From Salinimicrobium profundisediminis (lineage in GTDB: Bacteria; Bacteroidota; Bacteroidia; Flavobacteriales; Flavobacteriaceae), in NCBI RefSeq assembly GCF_026241755.1, contig NZ_JAPJDA010000009.1:83495-147494 (forward strand): DNA of 64,000 nucleotides. The letters run 5' to 3'. This document shows, piece after piece, positions 9,004-17,129 of this stretch (position 1 is the stretch's first letter; each line of letters opens with the position of its first letter). Position numbers and translations under genes: made by a program. The notes below the pieces were generated by a model that was not told where the DNA came from, searched no databases, and was given only the letters and a program-made list of their open reading frames with translations.

Positions 9004-10152
9004 TTAGAGCATCTTTGTTTTCAAGAAACTTAAAATAGCATCACTAATCCGTTTTTTTTCTTCTTGACTTAAATTTGAACCGGAAGGGAGACACAAACCA
9101 TTTTTAAAAGCTGATTCAGCTACTCCATTACCGTAAAACGGAGCATCTTTAAAAACTGGCTGCAGGTGCATGGGTTTCCATAAAGGTCTGCTTTCGATGT
9201 TTTCATTTTCTAAAAACAATCTCAAATCCTCAGTTTTAAAAACTCCATTTTCTTCTGATTTGATAACTGTGAGCCAATGATTGCTAAAGTACGTATTTTC
9301 GGGCTCACTAAATACTTTTACTCCCTTAACTGTGCCAAACAAACCTTTATAAAATTGATTCATCTCTCTTCGTTTTGATACATGTTCCTCCAAAACCTCC
9401 ATCTGTCCTCTTCCAATCCCCGCAGCTATATTACTAAGCCTATAATTATAGCCTATATGGCTGTGTTGATAGTGAGGAGCCTCATCTCTTGCCTGTGTCG
9501 CCAAGAACACGGCCTGTCGTTTCAATTCTTCACTTTTAGTCACCAGTGCCCCACCTCCCGAAGTGGTTATTATCTTGTTCCCGTTGAAGGAAAGAACAGC
9601 AAAATCTCCAAACGTGCCACATTTTTGCCCTTTATAGGAGCTGCCAAGTGCTTCTGCACTGTCTTCAATTACAGGAATACCATAGCGAAGAGCAACTTCA
9701 TGTACCTCATCTACTTTATAAGGCATTCCGTAGAGGTGAACGGCAATAAGAGCTTTAGGTTTTTTACCTTTTGAAATTCGATCTTGAATGGCTTCTTCCA
9801 GAAAAACAGGAGAAATATTAAGTGTTTCCTCTTCACTATCTATAAAGACAGGAGTTGCCCCCTGATATACTATGGGATTTGCCGAAGCGGCAAAAGTAAG
9901 ACTTTGACAAAGCACCTCATCCCCTCTTTCAACACCTGCTAAAATCAGGGCCAGGTGAAGTGAAGCTGTTCCTGAACTCAAAGCAGCTACATGGATGTTC
10001 TCCTTCTTTAAATAACTCTGTAAATCCTTTTCAAATCCATTAACATTGGGTCCAAGGGGAGCTATCCAATTCTGATCAAAAGCCTCACTAATATATTTTT
10101 GCTCGCTACCTCCCATATGAGGTGAAGAAAGCCATATTTTTTTTTCACTCAT
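9004..10152 (-). CDS. pglE: PglE-like UDP-sugar 4-aminotransferase (DegT/DnrJ)
   Basis: This PLP-dependent sugar aminotransferase (382 residues) has the SSGTASLHLAL cofactor-phosphate region (59-69), EDSAEALGS near 163-171 and the Schiff-base lysine in FNGNKIITTSGGG (Lys193). The start KIWLSSPHMGG is typical of PglE-type enzymes, which aminate UDP-4-keto-6-deoxy-GlcNAc using glutamate. It overlaps pglD by 8 nt, so coupling is likely. The reaction follows from the family and the pglF/pglD neighbours; other C4 aminotransferases look similar. Confidence 0.87.
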   Translation of the reverse strand: MSEKKIWLSSPHMGGSEQKYISEAFDQNWIAPLGPNVNGFEKDLQSYLKKENIHVAALSSGTASLHLALILAGVERGDEVLCQSLTFAASANPIVYQGATPVFIDSEEETLNISPVFLEEAIQDRISKGKKPKALIAVHLYGMPYKVDEVHEVALRYGIPVIEDSAEALGSSYKGQKCGTFGDFAVLSFNGNKIITTSGGGALVTKSEELKRQAVFLATQARDEAPHYQHSHIGYNYRLSNIAAGIGRGQMEVLEEHVSKRREMNQFYKGLFGTVKGVKVFSEPENTYFSNHWLTVIKSEENGVFKTEDLRLFLENENIESRPLWKPMHLQPVFKDAPFYGNGVAESAFKNGLCLPSGSNLSQEEKKRISDAILSFLKTKML

Positions 10153-10756
10153 CTTCTTTATTCAATATTTTAATAATCCTACCTGGGTTACCTACCACCG
10201 TAGCATTATCTGGTACATCTTCAATTATTACAGCACCAGCACCAATAGTACACCATTTTCCTATTTTTATTCCTGGAATAACAAGGGCACCAATACCTAT
10301 ATGGGTTCCTTCTCCTATTCTAGCACCCCCAGCCAAAATTGCCCCTGGAGAAACGTGTACAAAATCTTCCAAAAGACAATCATGCTCAACCACACATCCT
10401 GTATTTAAAATACAATGTTCCCCTAGAATAGCATCAGCATTAATGGTAGCACTAGCCATTATAACTGTTCCTACACCCATCTCAACAGTTTCATCAACCA
10501 CTGCCTCTGCATGACTTATACCACGATAAAAATTCCCCTTGAGCATTGATGAGATTTTCTTTCGTACCCTATTATTCCCAACAGCGATTATAGTTTTTTT
10601 TTTTAAAATTTCCGGAGTTACTTCATGAACTACAGGGTAATCGTAAATCCCTGTTATAGAAGCATTATCATCAATAATATTATGTATTTCTAACAATCTA
10701 GAATGTATTAAATTTATGATAACCTTTGCATGACCGCTAGCTCCGTAGATATTCAT
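10145..10756 (-). CDS. pglD: PglD-like sugar N-acetyltransferase
   Basis: The 203-residue protein begins with a small Rossmann-like domain (MNIYGASGHAKVI) that binds the UDP-sugar. It continues as a left-handed beta-helix of hexapeptide repeats (about 85-195) with the catalytic-type histidine in VEHDCLLEDFVHV. PglD/NeuD-type enzymes acetylate the 4-amino group of UDP-4-amino-sugars with acetyl-CoA, here predicted to give UDP-di-N-acetylbacillosamine. It lies 1 nt after pglC and overlaps pglE by 8 nt. Acceptor specificity is inferred from the operon. Confidence 0.87.
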   Translation of the reverse strand: MNIYGASGHAKVIINLIHSRLLEIHNIIDDNASITGIYDYPVVHEVTPEILKKKTIIAVGNNRVRKKISSMLKGNFYRGISHAEAVVDETVEMGVGTVIMASATINADAILGEHCILNTGCVVEHDCLLEDFVHVSPGAILAGGARIGEGTHIGIGALVIPGIKIGKWCTIGAGAVIIEDVPDNATVVGNPGRIIKILNKEDE

Positions 10757-10757
10757 A

Positions 10758-11384
10758 TCAGTTATTTCCGTTAAAGGGTTCTGTTGTTGCCATATTCGCT
10801 GTATTTACACCTTCAGATTTAATTACTTTTAGAAGTGTCCTCCACAAAATTTTTATATCTAAAAAAAAAGAAAGGTTTTCAACGTACCATACATCCAGAT
10901 CCAGTTTCTTTGTCCATGAAATGGCATTCCTCCCGTTCACCTGTGCCCAACCAGTTATACCCGGTCTTACTAAATGCCTTTTATGTTGCCTTGAGGTATA
11001 GAGTTCTAAATATTCAGGCAATAGAGGACGTGGGCCTACCAGACTCATATCTCCTTTTAAAACATTAATTAGTTGCGGAATTTCATCAAGTGATGTTTTT
11101 CTTACAAGCGAACCAATCACGGTAAGACGCTGCGCATCAGGCAGCAGCTCTCCATTCCCTCCTCTTTTATCATTCATTGTTTTGAACTTAATTATCCTGA
11201 ACAATTTTCCTTCTTTACCAGGTCGCAATTGAAGAAAAAAAGGATTACCCTCATTTGCCAGGATCAATAAAAAAGTTAATAATAAGAATACAGGAAAAAG
11301 AAAAAAACAAGCTAAAATCGCAACAGAAAAATCAAGAAATCGTTTAAAAAATATTATGTACACAAAACTTTTTTTCAGGGACAA
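10758..11384 (-). CDS. pglC: PglC-like phosphoglycosyl transferase (initiating enzyme)
   Basis: The 208-residue protein has one N-terminal membrane hairpin (about 13-40) and the monotopic PGT core: KFRIIKFKTM-like region, SLDEIPQL, and GDMSLVGPRPLLPEYL near residue 110-125, then RPGITGWAQVNGRN. This is the small PglC form without the Rossmann N-half of WbaP. It transfers a phospho-sugar, predicted di-N-acetylbacillosamine-1-P, to undecaprenyl phosphate and so starts the repeat unit. It is first in its operon, 30 nt downstream of a strong TATCTTTG box. Confidence 0.9.
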   Translation of the reverse strand: MSLKKSFVYIIFFKRFLDFSVAILACFFLFPVFLLLTFLLILANEGNPFFLQLRPGKEGKLFRIIKFKTMNDKRGGNGELLPDAQRLTVIGSLVRKTSLDEIPQLINVLKGDMSLVGPRPLLPEYLELYTSRQHKRHLVRPGITGWAQVNGRNAISWTKKLDLDVWYVENLSFFLDIKILWRTLLKVIKSEGVNTANMATTEPFNGNN

Positions 11385-11413
11385 ACTAAAGGATTTATAG
11401 CTTTAATTAAGTG

Positions 11414-11421
11414 CAAAGATA
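11414..11421 (-). promoter_or_regulatory. Promoter -7 box of the pglC-wzc operon
   Basis: On the minus strand the sequence TATCTTTG is an exact match to the Bacteroidota sigma-factor -7 consensus TAnnTTTG, located 30 nt upstream of the pglC ATG. A clear -33 TTG is not visible at the usual spacing. It would drive pglC, pglD, pglE, pglF, wza and wzc. Confidence 0.65.
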
Positions 11422-11716
11422 TGTTAAAATGATCTTTTAAGGTTACGGAAATACGTAATTGTCGTAAAATCGTTAATTCGTTAATTCGAGATTTGCAATT
11501 CATTAACTGGTTAATTTGGTATGTTAATTTAGGAAACTTTCATCTGATTACTGAATCATCCTCTCCCCCCACCACGGCGTACAGACTCTCCTTAGAAGAG
11601 GGAGCCTATCCTAAATTTTCAACAAAAATTGAACAGCCAACTTCGATTTGCCTGATCCCTGAAAACCGCTTTTTTTAAGTCTCCTTTTTTCGTTTTACCC
11701 CTCACCCTAAAGCCCG

Positions 11717-11732
11717 CCTACCGGCCGGCAGG
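11717..11732. repeat. GC-rich near-palindrome
   Basis: CCTACCGGCCGGCAGG is palindromic apart from one mismatched pair and is very GC-rich against an A+T-rich background. It resembles REP-type intergenic palindromes. Its copy number elsewhere in the genome is unknown. Confidence 0.5.
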
Positions 11733-11841
11733 GGAGCCGAAAAAAGGATTCATCCAGGTTCTTTAATCCTAAAAAGTTCCTCAACCTCAAGTCTATATAT
11801 TGATTTGGCTCTTGGAGCTTGAAATTTTTGAGGTATCGTCA

Positions 11842-11856
11842 CGGATTACAAATCCG
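11842..11856. repeat. REP-like palindrome CGGATT-ACA-AATCCG
   Basis: A perfect 6-bp inverted repeat with a 3-base loop lies 46 bp downstream of the GT4 gene end. It is similar in form to short palindromes mobilised by REP-associated tyrosine transposases. It has no following T-run, so a terminator role is weakly supported. Confidence 0.45.
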
Positions 11857-11901
11857 CCCCAACGGTACTCCTTAGTTCCCGGTCTCCAGTCACCTCCTCT
11901 C

Positions 11902-13077
11902 CTAGTCCTCCCGACCTAATCCCGCTTCCTTCATCTGTAACCAGTATTCCTCCAGCAATAGATCCCAAAAAACTTTTCTTTCATACTTTTGAGTTATCAC
12001 CTCACGGGAATTTGCGGCGAGCTTTTGGCGCAGTTCAGCACTTGTTGCCAATTTCTTCATAGCTAATAAAAGAGCTTCCTGATCTTTTACCGGAATAATT
12101 AGTCCGTTCTCATCTTCCCGAATAATTTCATTGCACCCATTAATATTTGTCACGATAGATGGCAACCCCATGGCACCGGCCTGCATCACCACATTTGGAA
12201 AGCCTTCTCTATAACTTGGAAAAACAAGCACATCTGCAACAGCAAAATAAGGGCGGACATCGACCTGATAACCTGTAATGACAATTTTAGGATGATTCCT
12301 TATCATCTCAAAATTTTCTTCTGTAATAGGATCCAGGTCCTGTTCAAAGGGTCCCACCAGAAGTAGGCTGACATTTTTATTTTCTGAGGCTAATTGCTTA
12401 AAAGCCTGCACCAGTTCATTGATCCCTTTATCCCTAACTAATCTGCCGACAAAAATAAAAATCAGATCATCTGAGCAAATGCTTAAAGATTTACGGATTT
12501 GCTCCTTTTGTTCTGCCGTAAAATCTTCCGGATTGAAATATTGAGTATTAATTCCGTTAGAACTCCCCTCGCCTAAAACCTTTAATTTTTCTGTTTTAGA
12601 AAAGTTTTGATCCAAAATGACATATTTGAGACCTTTCGAGTTTGGATAAATTTTTGTTGCCAGGCTATAGGTAAGCTTTTCAACCTGCTCCAGAATTTTT
12701 CTTTTAGTTCCGGTTGCTTCCATCAAAGGCATCCCTGCCACTGTATGCAACCTGATTGGCACCCCGGCCATTTTGGCTGCCATCATACCTACTATCCCGG
12801 CTTTAGGAGTGTGGGTGTGAACAATAGCAGGTTTTTCCCTTTTAAAAAACCTGTAAAGTTTAAATAAAGCTTTTAGGTCTTTTGCCGGAGTAATTTCACG
12901 GGTCATCTCCACATGAAATGTTTCCACTCCATTGTCAAGACCAAACTTCTCAAGACGACCTTTTTCAGAAGCAACAGCAGTGACCTTGAAATAATCATTC
13001 ATGAAGGTTAGCTGCCCTTCAAGGAGCTTTTCTAAAGACAGTGGAATGGTGGTAATGCGGATAAGCTTTTGGGACAT
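11902..13077 (-). CDS. Glycosyltransferase family 4 protein
   Basis: The product is a GT-B fold GT4 enzyme of 391 residues. It has HTHTPKAGIVGMMAA in the N-domain and the C-domain donor-site series IFVGRLVRDKGI, then VLVFPSYREGFPNVVMQAGAMGLP containing the E-x7-E pattern. The ATG at 13077 (MSQKLIRITT) is preferred over the longer frame to 13134 because a TATATTTG promoter box lies at 13091-13098, inside the longer version. The enzyme would add one sugar to the lipid-linked repeat unit at the cytoplasmic face. Donor and linkage are unknown. Confidence 0.88.
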   Translation of the reverse strand: MSQKLIRITTIPLSLEKLLEGQLTFMNDYFKVTAVASEKGRLEKFGLDNGVETFHVEMTREITPAKDLKALFKLYRFFKREKPAIVHTHTPKAGIVGMMAAKMAGVPIRLHTVAGMPLMEATGTKRKILEQVEKLTYSLATKIYPNSKGLKYVILDQNFSKTEKLKVLGEGSSNGINTQYFNPEDFTAEQKEQIRKSLSICSDDLIFIFVGRLVRDKGINELVQAFKQLASENKNVSLLLVGPFEQDLDPITEENFEMIRNHPKIVITGYQVDVRPYFAVADVLVFPSYREGFPNVVMQAGAMGLPSIVTNINGCNEIIREDENGLIIPVKDQEALLLAMKKLATSAELRQKLAANSREVITQKYERKVFWDLLLEEYWLQMKEAGLGRED

Positions 13078-13090
13078 GAAAAATTTTAGA

Positions 13091-13098
13091 CAAATATA
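13091..13098 (-). promoter_or_regulatory. Promoter -7 box for the GT4 gene
   Basis: TATATTTG on the minus strand matches TAnnTTTG, 14 nt before the chosen ATG, which would leave a very short leader. It follows the lipoprotein gene terminator at 13113-13144, so the GT4 gene appears to be transcribed on its own. Confidence 0.55.
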
Positions 13099-13112
13099 AT
13101 TTTTCCTTCTGT

Positions 13113-13144
13113 GGAAAAAAATAAAGGCTGTCAATTGACAGCCT
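13113..13144 (-). terminator. Rho-independent terminator after the repeat lipoprotein
   Basis: Read on the minus strand, a perfect hairpin AGGCTGTCAA / TTGACAGCCT (13125-13144) is followed by a T-rich run. It lies 27 bp after the lipoprotein stop codon and should end that transcript. Confidence 0.85.
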
Positions 13145-13170
13145 CTTCTATGAAAATTTTAAAGCTATTA

Positions 13171-14397
13171 CTAATCCTGGATTACATAAATTGTTAGTTC
13201 AATTGAATCTGAACATTCTCCTTCAACCAGGGTATATGTAGTAGTATAAGAACCAACTCCCCTTTCATTAAAGTCATTAATCAGGTCCCAAATGGAGGGA
13301 TCAAATGATCCACTTCTACTTACTCCCTGTGGCAGAAGGCTCAAATAAAGTTTTCTGACTTCATCCCAACTGGGAATAGCCTCAGCTTCGGAAAAAGTTA
13401 TAGACTTTGAGCTTTCTGTTACTGAGATTAAATTACAGGATGGATCTGCTTGAGGGTCTGCAACCACATAAACAGTTAGCTCCACCGAATCTACACAACC
13501 CCCTTCAGTTACAGTATAGGTAGTAGTATAAGTTCCCGGTCCTGTGTAAGAATTAATAATGTCCCAAATAGAAGGATCGAATTCTCCGTTGCGTGAAACT
13601 CCCGGATCTAATAAACTTAAATAAAGTTTTCTAACCTCGTCCCAACTCGGAACTGCATCTGCCTCAGATTGTGTTAGAGTTATAGAAGCGTCTGCCCCTG
13701 CACTTAATTCACAGGTAGGATCTGAAGAACCATCAGGAACCACGACAATAGTTAACTCAACTGAATCTGAACAATCTCCATCAGTTATAGTATAAGTAGT
13801 AGTATAACTTCCGGGGCCAGTATAGGAGTTGATTATGTCCCAGATAGAAGGATCAAATTCACCATTACGTGCTACACCTTCTTCTAAAAGGCTTAAATAA
13901 AGTTTCCTGACTTCATCCCAACTTGGAACAGCATCTGCTTCAGAGTTGGTAAGGGTTTTTGAAGCATCGGCACCTGCACTCAGGTCACAGGTTGGATCCT
14001 CAACAGGCAAACTTTCTACCACGTTTATGGTAAGCACCACAGAATCGGAACAATCACCTTCGGTCACAGTATAGACAGTAGTAAATTCTCCCAGAGGGTT
14101 TTCATTAAATGCGTCAATAAGATCCCAAATGGAAGGATCAAACTCTCCGTTCCTGCTCACACCTTCCTCTAGCAGGCTTAGGTATAATTTTCGCACTTCA
14201 TCCCAACTTGGAATCGCTTCGGCCTGTGCAACTGTAATAGTAGTTGATTTATCGGCTCCTGCGCTCACTGCACAAACGTCATTTTCCTCAGCAGAAGCAG
14301 TTAAGGAATGAAGGTCGCCATATTCCATATAGCTGTCATCTTCAACAGAACAGGAATAAAAAATTGTGACTATAACTAACAAGTAAATTTTTTTCAT
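13171..14397 (-). CDS. Lipoprotein made of four ~90-residue repeats, function unknown
   Basis: The protein (408 residues) has a lipoprotein signal (FYSC, Cys16) and then four tandem repeats starting near residues 42, 137, 229 and 321. Each repeat opens with a Cys in C-x-L/V-S-A-G-A-D-like sequence (the fourth, CNLISVTESS, diverges), contains PSWDEVRKLYLSLL, FDPSIWD and YTTTYT, and has a second Cys in a GDCSDS-type motif (near 115, 209, 301, 395). The YTTTYT...VELTI end looks like the last strands of an Ig/PKD-like domain; the WDEVRKLYLSLL helix is not a standard part of it. One disulfide per repeat is likely. It has its own terminator and sits alone inside the polysaccharide locus. A surface or glycan-binding role is a guess. 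Confidence 0.8.
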   Translation of the reverse strand: MKKIYLLVIVTIFYSCSVEDDSYMEYGDLHSLTASAEENDVCAVSAGADKSTTITVAQAEAIPSWDEVRKLYLSLLEEGVSRNGEFDPSIWDLIDAFNENPLGEFTTVYTVTEGDCSDSVVLTINVVESLPVEDPTCDLSAGADASKTLTNSEADAVPSWDEVRKLYLSLLEEGVARNGEFDPSIWDIINSYTGPGSYTTTYTITDGDCSDSVELTIVVVPDGSSDPTCELSAGADASITLTQSEADAVPSWDEVRKLYLSLLDPGVSRNGEFDPSIWDIINSYTGPGTYTTTYTVTEGGCVDSVELTVYVVADPQADPSCNLISVTESSKSITFSEAEAIPSWDEVRKLYLSLLPQGVSRSGSFDPSIWDLINDFNERGVGSYTTTYTLVEGECSDSIELTIYVIQD

Positions 14398-14434
14398 AAT
14401 AAATTGATTGAGTTTCTATTATGATGAATTTACA

Positions 14435-14459
14435 CCTTAGATTTACTTGTGGTCTAAGG
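14435..14459. promoter_or_regulatory. Inverted repeat upstream of repeat lipoprotein
   Basis: CCTTAGA and TCTAAGG are separated by 11 bases, 38 bp upstream of the lipoprotein start. The spacing suits either an operator or a leader hairpin; no T-run follows, so a terminator is less likely. Confidence 0.3.
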
Positions 14460-14673
14460 AAAAATCTAATTTCGATTAAGGGATAATTACCTCGGGAGAA
14501 GGCAAAATATTTAGATATTTTAATAAGAATTTACAGGATCCTTATAGGAAAAGGATGTCTAATATTTTCTGCAATTCTGATAATTTTATTAAAAAATATG
14601 TTAAAGAAACTTCTCACTCCGACAGCTGCAGGTCTTTTAGTCCCAAAAAGAGAATAAAAAGTTCCGCTTTAGC

Positions 14674-14681
14674 TATATTTG
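14674..14681 (+). promoter_or_regulatory. Promoter -7 box of the plus-strand acyltransferase-GT2 pair
   Basis: TATATTTG matches TAnnTTTG and ends 21 nt before the ATG at 14703. It would drive the two-gene plus-strand unit 14703-16303 and argues against using the upstream TTG at 14679 as start. Confidence 0.5.
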
Positions 14682-14702
14682 ACAGAGAACAGATTAATTC
14701 AC

Positions 14703-15368
14703 ATGGAGAAAAAAAAACTCATTATTTACGGAGTAGGACGATTTGCAGAGTATGTTCAATATGTATTTGAGCAAGATAGCAGTTACATAGTGGAAGCATT
14801 CTGTATTGAAAGCAAACTAATGGATCTTCAGACATGGAAATCCAAAATTCCATTAATTTCTTTAGAAGTTTTTTTAAAGGAATATTCTGTTGAGAATTAT
14901 TTTGTATTTGTAGCTGTAGGAAACAATAATATCCGGAAACATTTTTTTTTACTTTTTAAAGAAAATGGATTTAGCTTGGCTAACTATATTTCTACCCAAT
15001 GCAGTTCATGGCCTAATCTTAGGCTTGGAGAAAATATATTTATAGATGAAGGATGCGTACTCCAACCTTTTATTGAAATTGGTGATAATTCCATATTATT
15101 TACATCGCAAATTGGCCACCACACCCATATAGGAAAACATAGTTTAATAAGTGGAGCCAAAACCGGAGGTAATGTAAAGATAGGAGATAACTGTTATGTC
15201 GGCCTTAATGCATCCATAAAACAAAACATTTCTGTAGCAGATAATTCGATAGTAGGGATGGGCTGCATTATAGAAAAAGATACAGATTTAAATGAAGTAT
15301 ATACCCATAAAGGTACGGTTAAAAGAAAAATTGATGCTACACAAATTTCATCCCGTTTCTTAAGGTGA
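14703..15368 (+). CDS. PglD/NeuD-like sugar acyltransferase
   Basis: This 221-residue protein begins MEKKKLIIYGVGRFAEYV, a Rossmann-like start, and continues in left-handed beta-helix repeats (about 95-205) with GHHTHIGKHSLISGA as the likely catalytic histidine region. It is a second member of the family beside pglD, so it probably acylates another amino or hydroxyl sugar. It overlaps the following GT2 gene by one base (TGATG), which implies that the acylated sugar and that transferase belong together. Acceptor unknown. Confidence 0.82.
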   Translation: MEKKKLIIYGVGRFAEYVQYVFEQDSSYIVEAFCIESKLMDLQTWKSKIPLISLEVFLKEYSVENYFVFVAVGNNNIRKHFFLLFKENGFSLANYISTQCSSWPNLRLGENIFIDEGCVLQPFIEIGDNSILFTSQIGHHTHIGKHSLISGAKTGGNVKIGDNCYVGLNASIKQNISVADNSIVGMGCIIEKDTDLNEVYTHKGTVKRKIDATQISSRFLR

Positions 15369-16303
15369 TGAATTTCGAAGCTTTTAAAAATAAATATCAA
15401 AAGACAGAGGTAGAACATTTTCCCCATCAGGTACCTTCTAATCCCACAGTGTCTGTACTTGTACAAGCTTATAACCATGAAGCTTTTATTGAGCAGTGCC
15501 TGGAAAGTATTCTAGTACAAAACACTGATTTTGATTATGAAATTTTGCTGGGAGAGGATTATTCTACTGATCGCACCAGGGAGATTTGCCTGGAATACGC
15601 CACTAAACACCCTGAGAAGATCAGGCTCTTTTTACATCACCCTGATAACAAGATCAAGGTTCTTAACACGACGACAGGAAATTTCAATGCTTTTTACAAC
15701 TTGTTTTCAGCCAGAGGCAAGTATATTGCTTTTTGCGAGGGAGATGATTATTGGAATGATCCTGCAAAACTTCAAAAGCAGGTAAATTTCCTGAACTCTA
15801 ATCCCTCCTATGTACTGGCATATCATGGCTTTAAAGAAGAGTTTGAAGAGGGGGGAAATCGAAAACCTTTAGAACAACCTTTAATCGATCTTTCCTCAAA
15901 TGAATTGGCTAAACTTATCTACCATCCTTTATTATCTACGACATGTTTTAAAAATTTTGGAAAAGAACTACCGGAAGAGATATTTGAAGTGCTGAATGTG
16001 GACAGTTTTATTTTGAGTTTATTGGGAAATTACGGGGAAGCAAAATATTTAAATGTAGTAAAATTAAGCTCATACCGTCGACATCTGTCCGGTGCCTGGA
16101 GCTCAAAATCAGGAGATCTACGACTTTTGCAAAAATTAAATACCCTAAAGAAAATCCAGTTATATTACAGAAATCTGAATAAGTCTAAACTTGCATTCCA
16201 TTTTAAGAGGCAATCTCAACTATATTATAAAGCTTTGAGTCGTCATTATTTTTTAAAAGCTGATTACAGAAATTTTTTAAAATATATCTTTAAAGCCATT
16301 TAA
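15368..16303 (+). CDS. Glycosyltransferase family 2 protein
   Basis: The 311-residue GT-A enzyme has SVLVQAYNHEAFIEQCLESIL at the nucleotide-binding start, GEDYSTDRT as the first acidic motif and FCEGDDYWND as the DxD-type metal site. The ATG at 15368 overlaps the previous stop by one base; a GTG three bases earlier is the alternative. The gene converges with another GT2 gene and their 3' ends overlap by 14 nt. Donor and acceptor are not predictable. Confidence 0.87.
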   Translation: MNFEAFKNKYQKTEVEHFPHQVPSNPTVSVLVQAYNHEAFIEQCLESILVQNTDFDYEILLGEDYSTDRTREICLEYATKHPEKIRLFLHHPDNKIKVLNTTTGNFNAFYNLFSARGKYIAFCEGDDYWNDPAKLQKQVNFLNSNPSYVLAYHGFKEEFEEGGNRKPLEQPLIDLSSNELAKLIYHPLLSTTCFKNFGKELPEEIFEVLNVDSFILSLLGNYGEAKYLNVVKLSSYRRHLSGAWSSKSGDLRLLQKLNTLKKIQLYYRNLNKSKLAFHFKRQSQLYYKALSRHYFLKADYRNFLKYIFKAI

Positions 16304-17129
16304 ACTGGAGAACTTTAATAAGTGCCTTAAGATATACGGGCCTCACTTTCCAGGCCTTGTAAAAATATTCTCTAGCTTCAGAGTTTTTATTAATTTTTTC
16401 AGATAAATAACCTAATTGATATAACAAGCGGGAATAGGAAGCAGGGTCTTGCTCATACACATACTTATGTTTTTTTGCCAGGTATTTTAGGGCTGCTATT
16501 TTATTTAACGGCAAGGAATTTTCACGAATAGCTTTTATTTCATAGATCAAAAATATATCATCAACGACTTTATATTTTAACTCCTGAATTTGAGCAATGC
16601 GCATTCCCAGTTCATAATTCTCACCGAAATGTAATTTTTCATCAAACCCCCCGGTTTCTTCAAAAAGTGATTTTCTATAACACGCACTTCCGGACAAAAA
16701 GCTAGCAGTAATATTATTGTAGATCTTTTCCAATTTAGATGGTTTCCAGACCTCTGTTCGGTCATCATAAAGTTTTCTAACCTCCCAGAAAATAAGATCT
16801 AAATTTTCCAAATTTAAGGAATTGAGCTTCGTGATCAAACCCGGTAAAAGAAGATCATCTGAATCCAGAAAAATTACAAAGTCCCCATTAGATTCAGCTA
16901 AGCCTTTATTTCTCGCAGCGGAAACTCCCCTGTTTTCCTGAAAGTAATACCTGATCCTTTTATCAGCCAAATATTTTTGAATTGCATCACCAGTATTATC
17001 TGTTGAACCATCATCTATAATAATTAATTCCCAGTTTTTTGAGGTTTGAGCTAAAACACTCTCTATGCTCTTTAATATCAAATGGGAACGGTTAAAAGTC
17101 GGTATGATAATGGAAAAAAGTCTATCCAT
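16290..17129 (-). CDS. Glycosyltransferase family 2 protein
   Basis: A canonical GT2 start FSIIIPTFNRSHLILKSIES leads to IIIDDGSTDNT and the metal-binding FLDSDDLL, giving a ~279-residue enzyme. The ATG at 17129 (MDRLFS) is chosen; an ATG at 17138 (MAQMD) is also possible. Either way it overlaps the end of the deacetylase gene (8 nt, ATGGATAG), so the two are coupled. The C-terminal ~60 residues are helical and basic, as in many capsule GT2 enzymes. Confidence 0.87.
   Translation of the reverse strand: MDRLFSIIIPTFNRSHLILKSIESVLAQTSKNWELIIIDDGSTDNTGDAIQKYLADKRIRYYFQENRGVSAARNKGLAESNGDFVIFLDSDDLLLPGLITKLNSLNLENLDLIFWEVRKLYDDRTEVWKPSKLEKIYNNITASFLSGSACYRKSLFEETGGFDEKLHFGENYELGMRIAQIQELKYKVVDDIFLIYEIKAIRENSLPLNKIAALKYLAKKHKYVYEQDPASYSRLLYQLGYLSEKINKNSEAREYFYKAWKVRPVYLKALIKVLQFKWL

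Larger units (their letters stand above)
11385..11901. other. Repeat-rich intergenic region without genes
   Basis: This 517-bp stretch separates the assembly operon from the glycosyltransferase block. Besides the pglC promoter it holds a TTAATTCG tandem motif (11470-11520), a CGTTTTACCC-CACCCTAAAG element (11693-11713), a GC-rich near-palindrome (11717-11732) and a perfect CGGATT/AATCCG palindrome (11842-11856). A 61-codon frame at 11493-11678 has no coding character. The pieces look like accumulated small repeats. Confidence 0.6.
14398..14702. other. Divergent intergenic region
   Basis: The 305-bp region separates the minus-strand lipoprotein from the plus-strand acyltransferase. It holds an inverted repeat at 14435-14459 and a TATATTTG promoter box at 14674-14681. 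A short frame starting at 14555 runs into the acyltransferase gene in another frame and has no family features. Confidence 0.55.

Noticed and set aside
11493..11678. 61-codon plus-strand frame
   Set aside because: It lies in the repeat-rich gap, includes low-complexity runs and has no family features or promoter.
14555..14770. 71-codon plus-strand frame before the acyltransferase
   Set aside because: It runs into the real gene in another frame and its residues show no domain; a promoter box lies inside it.
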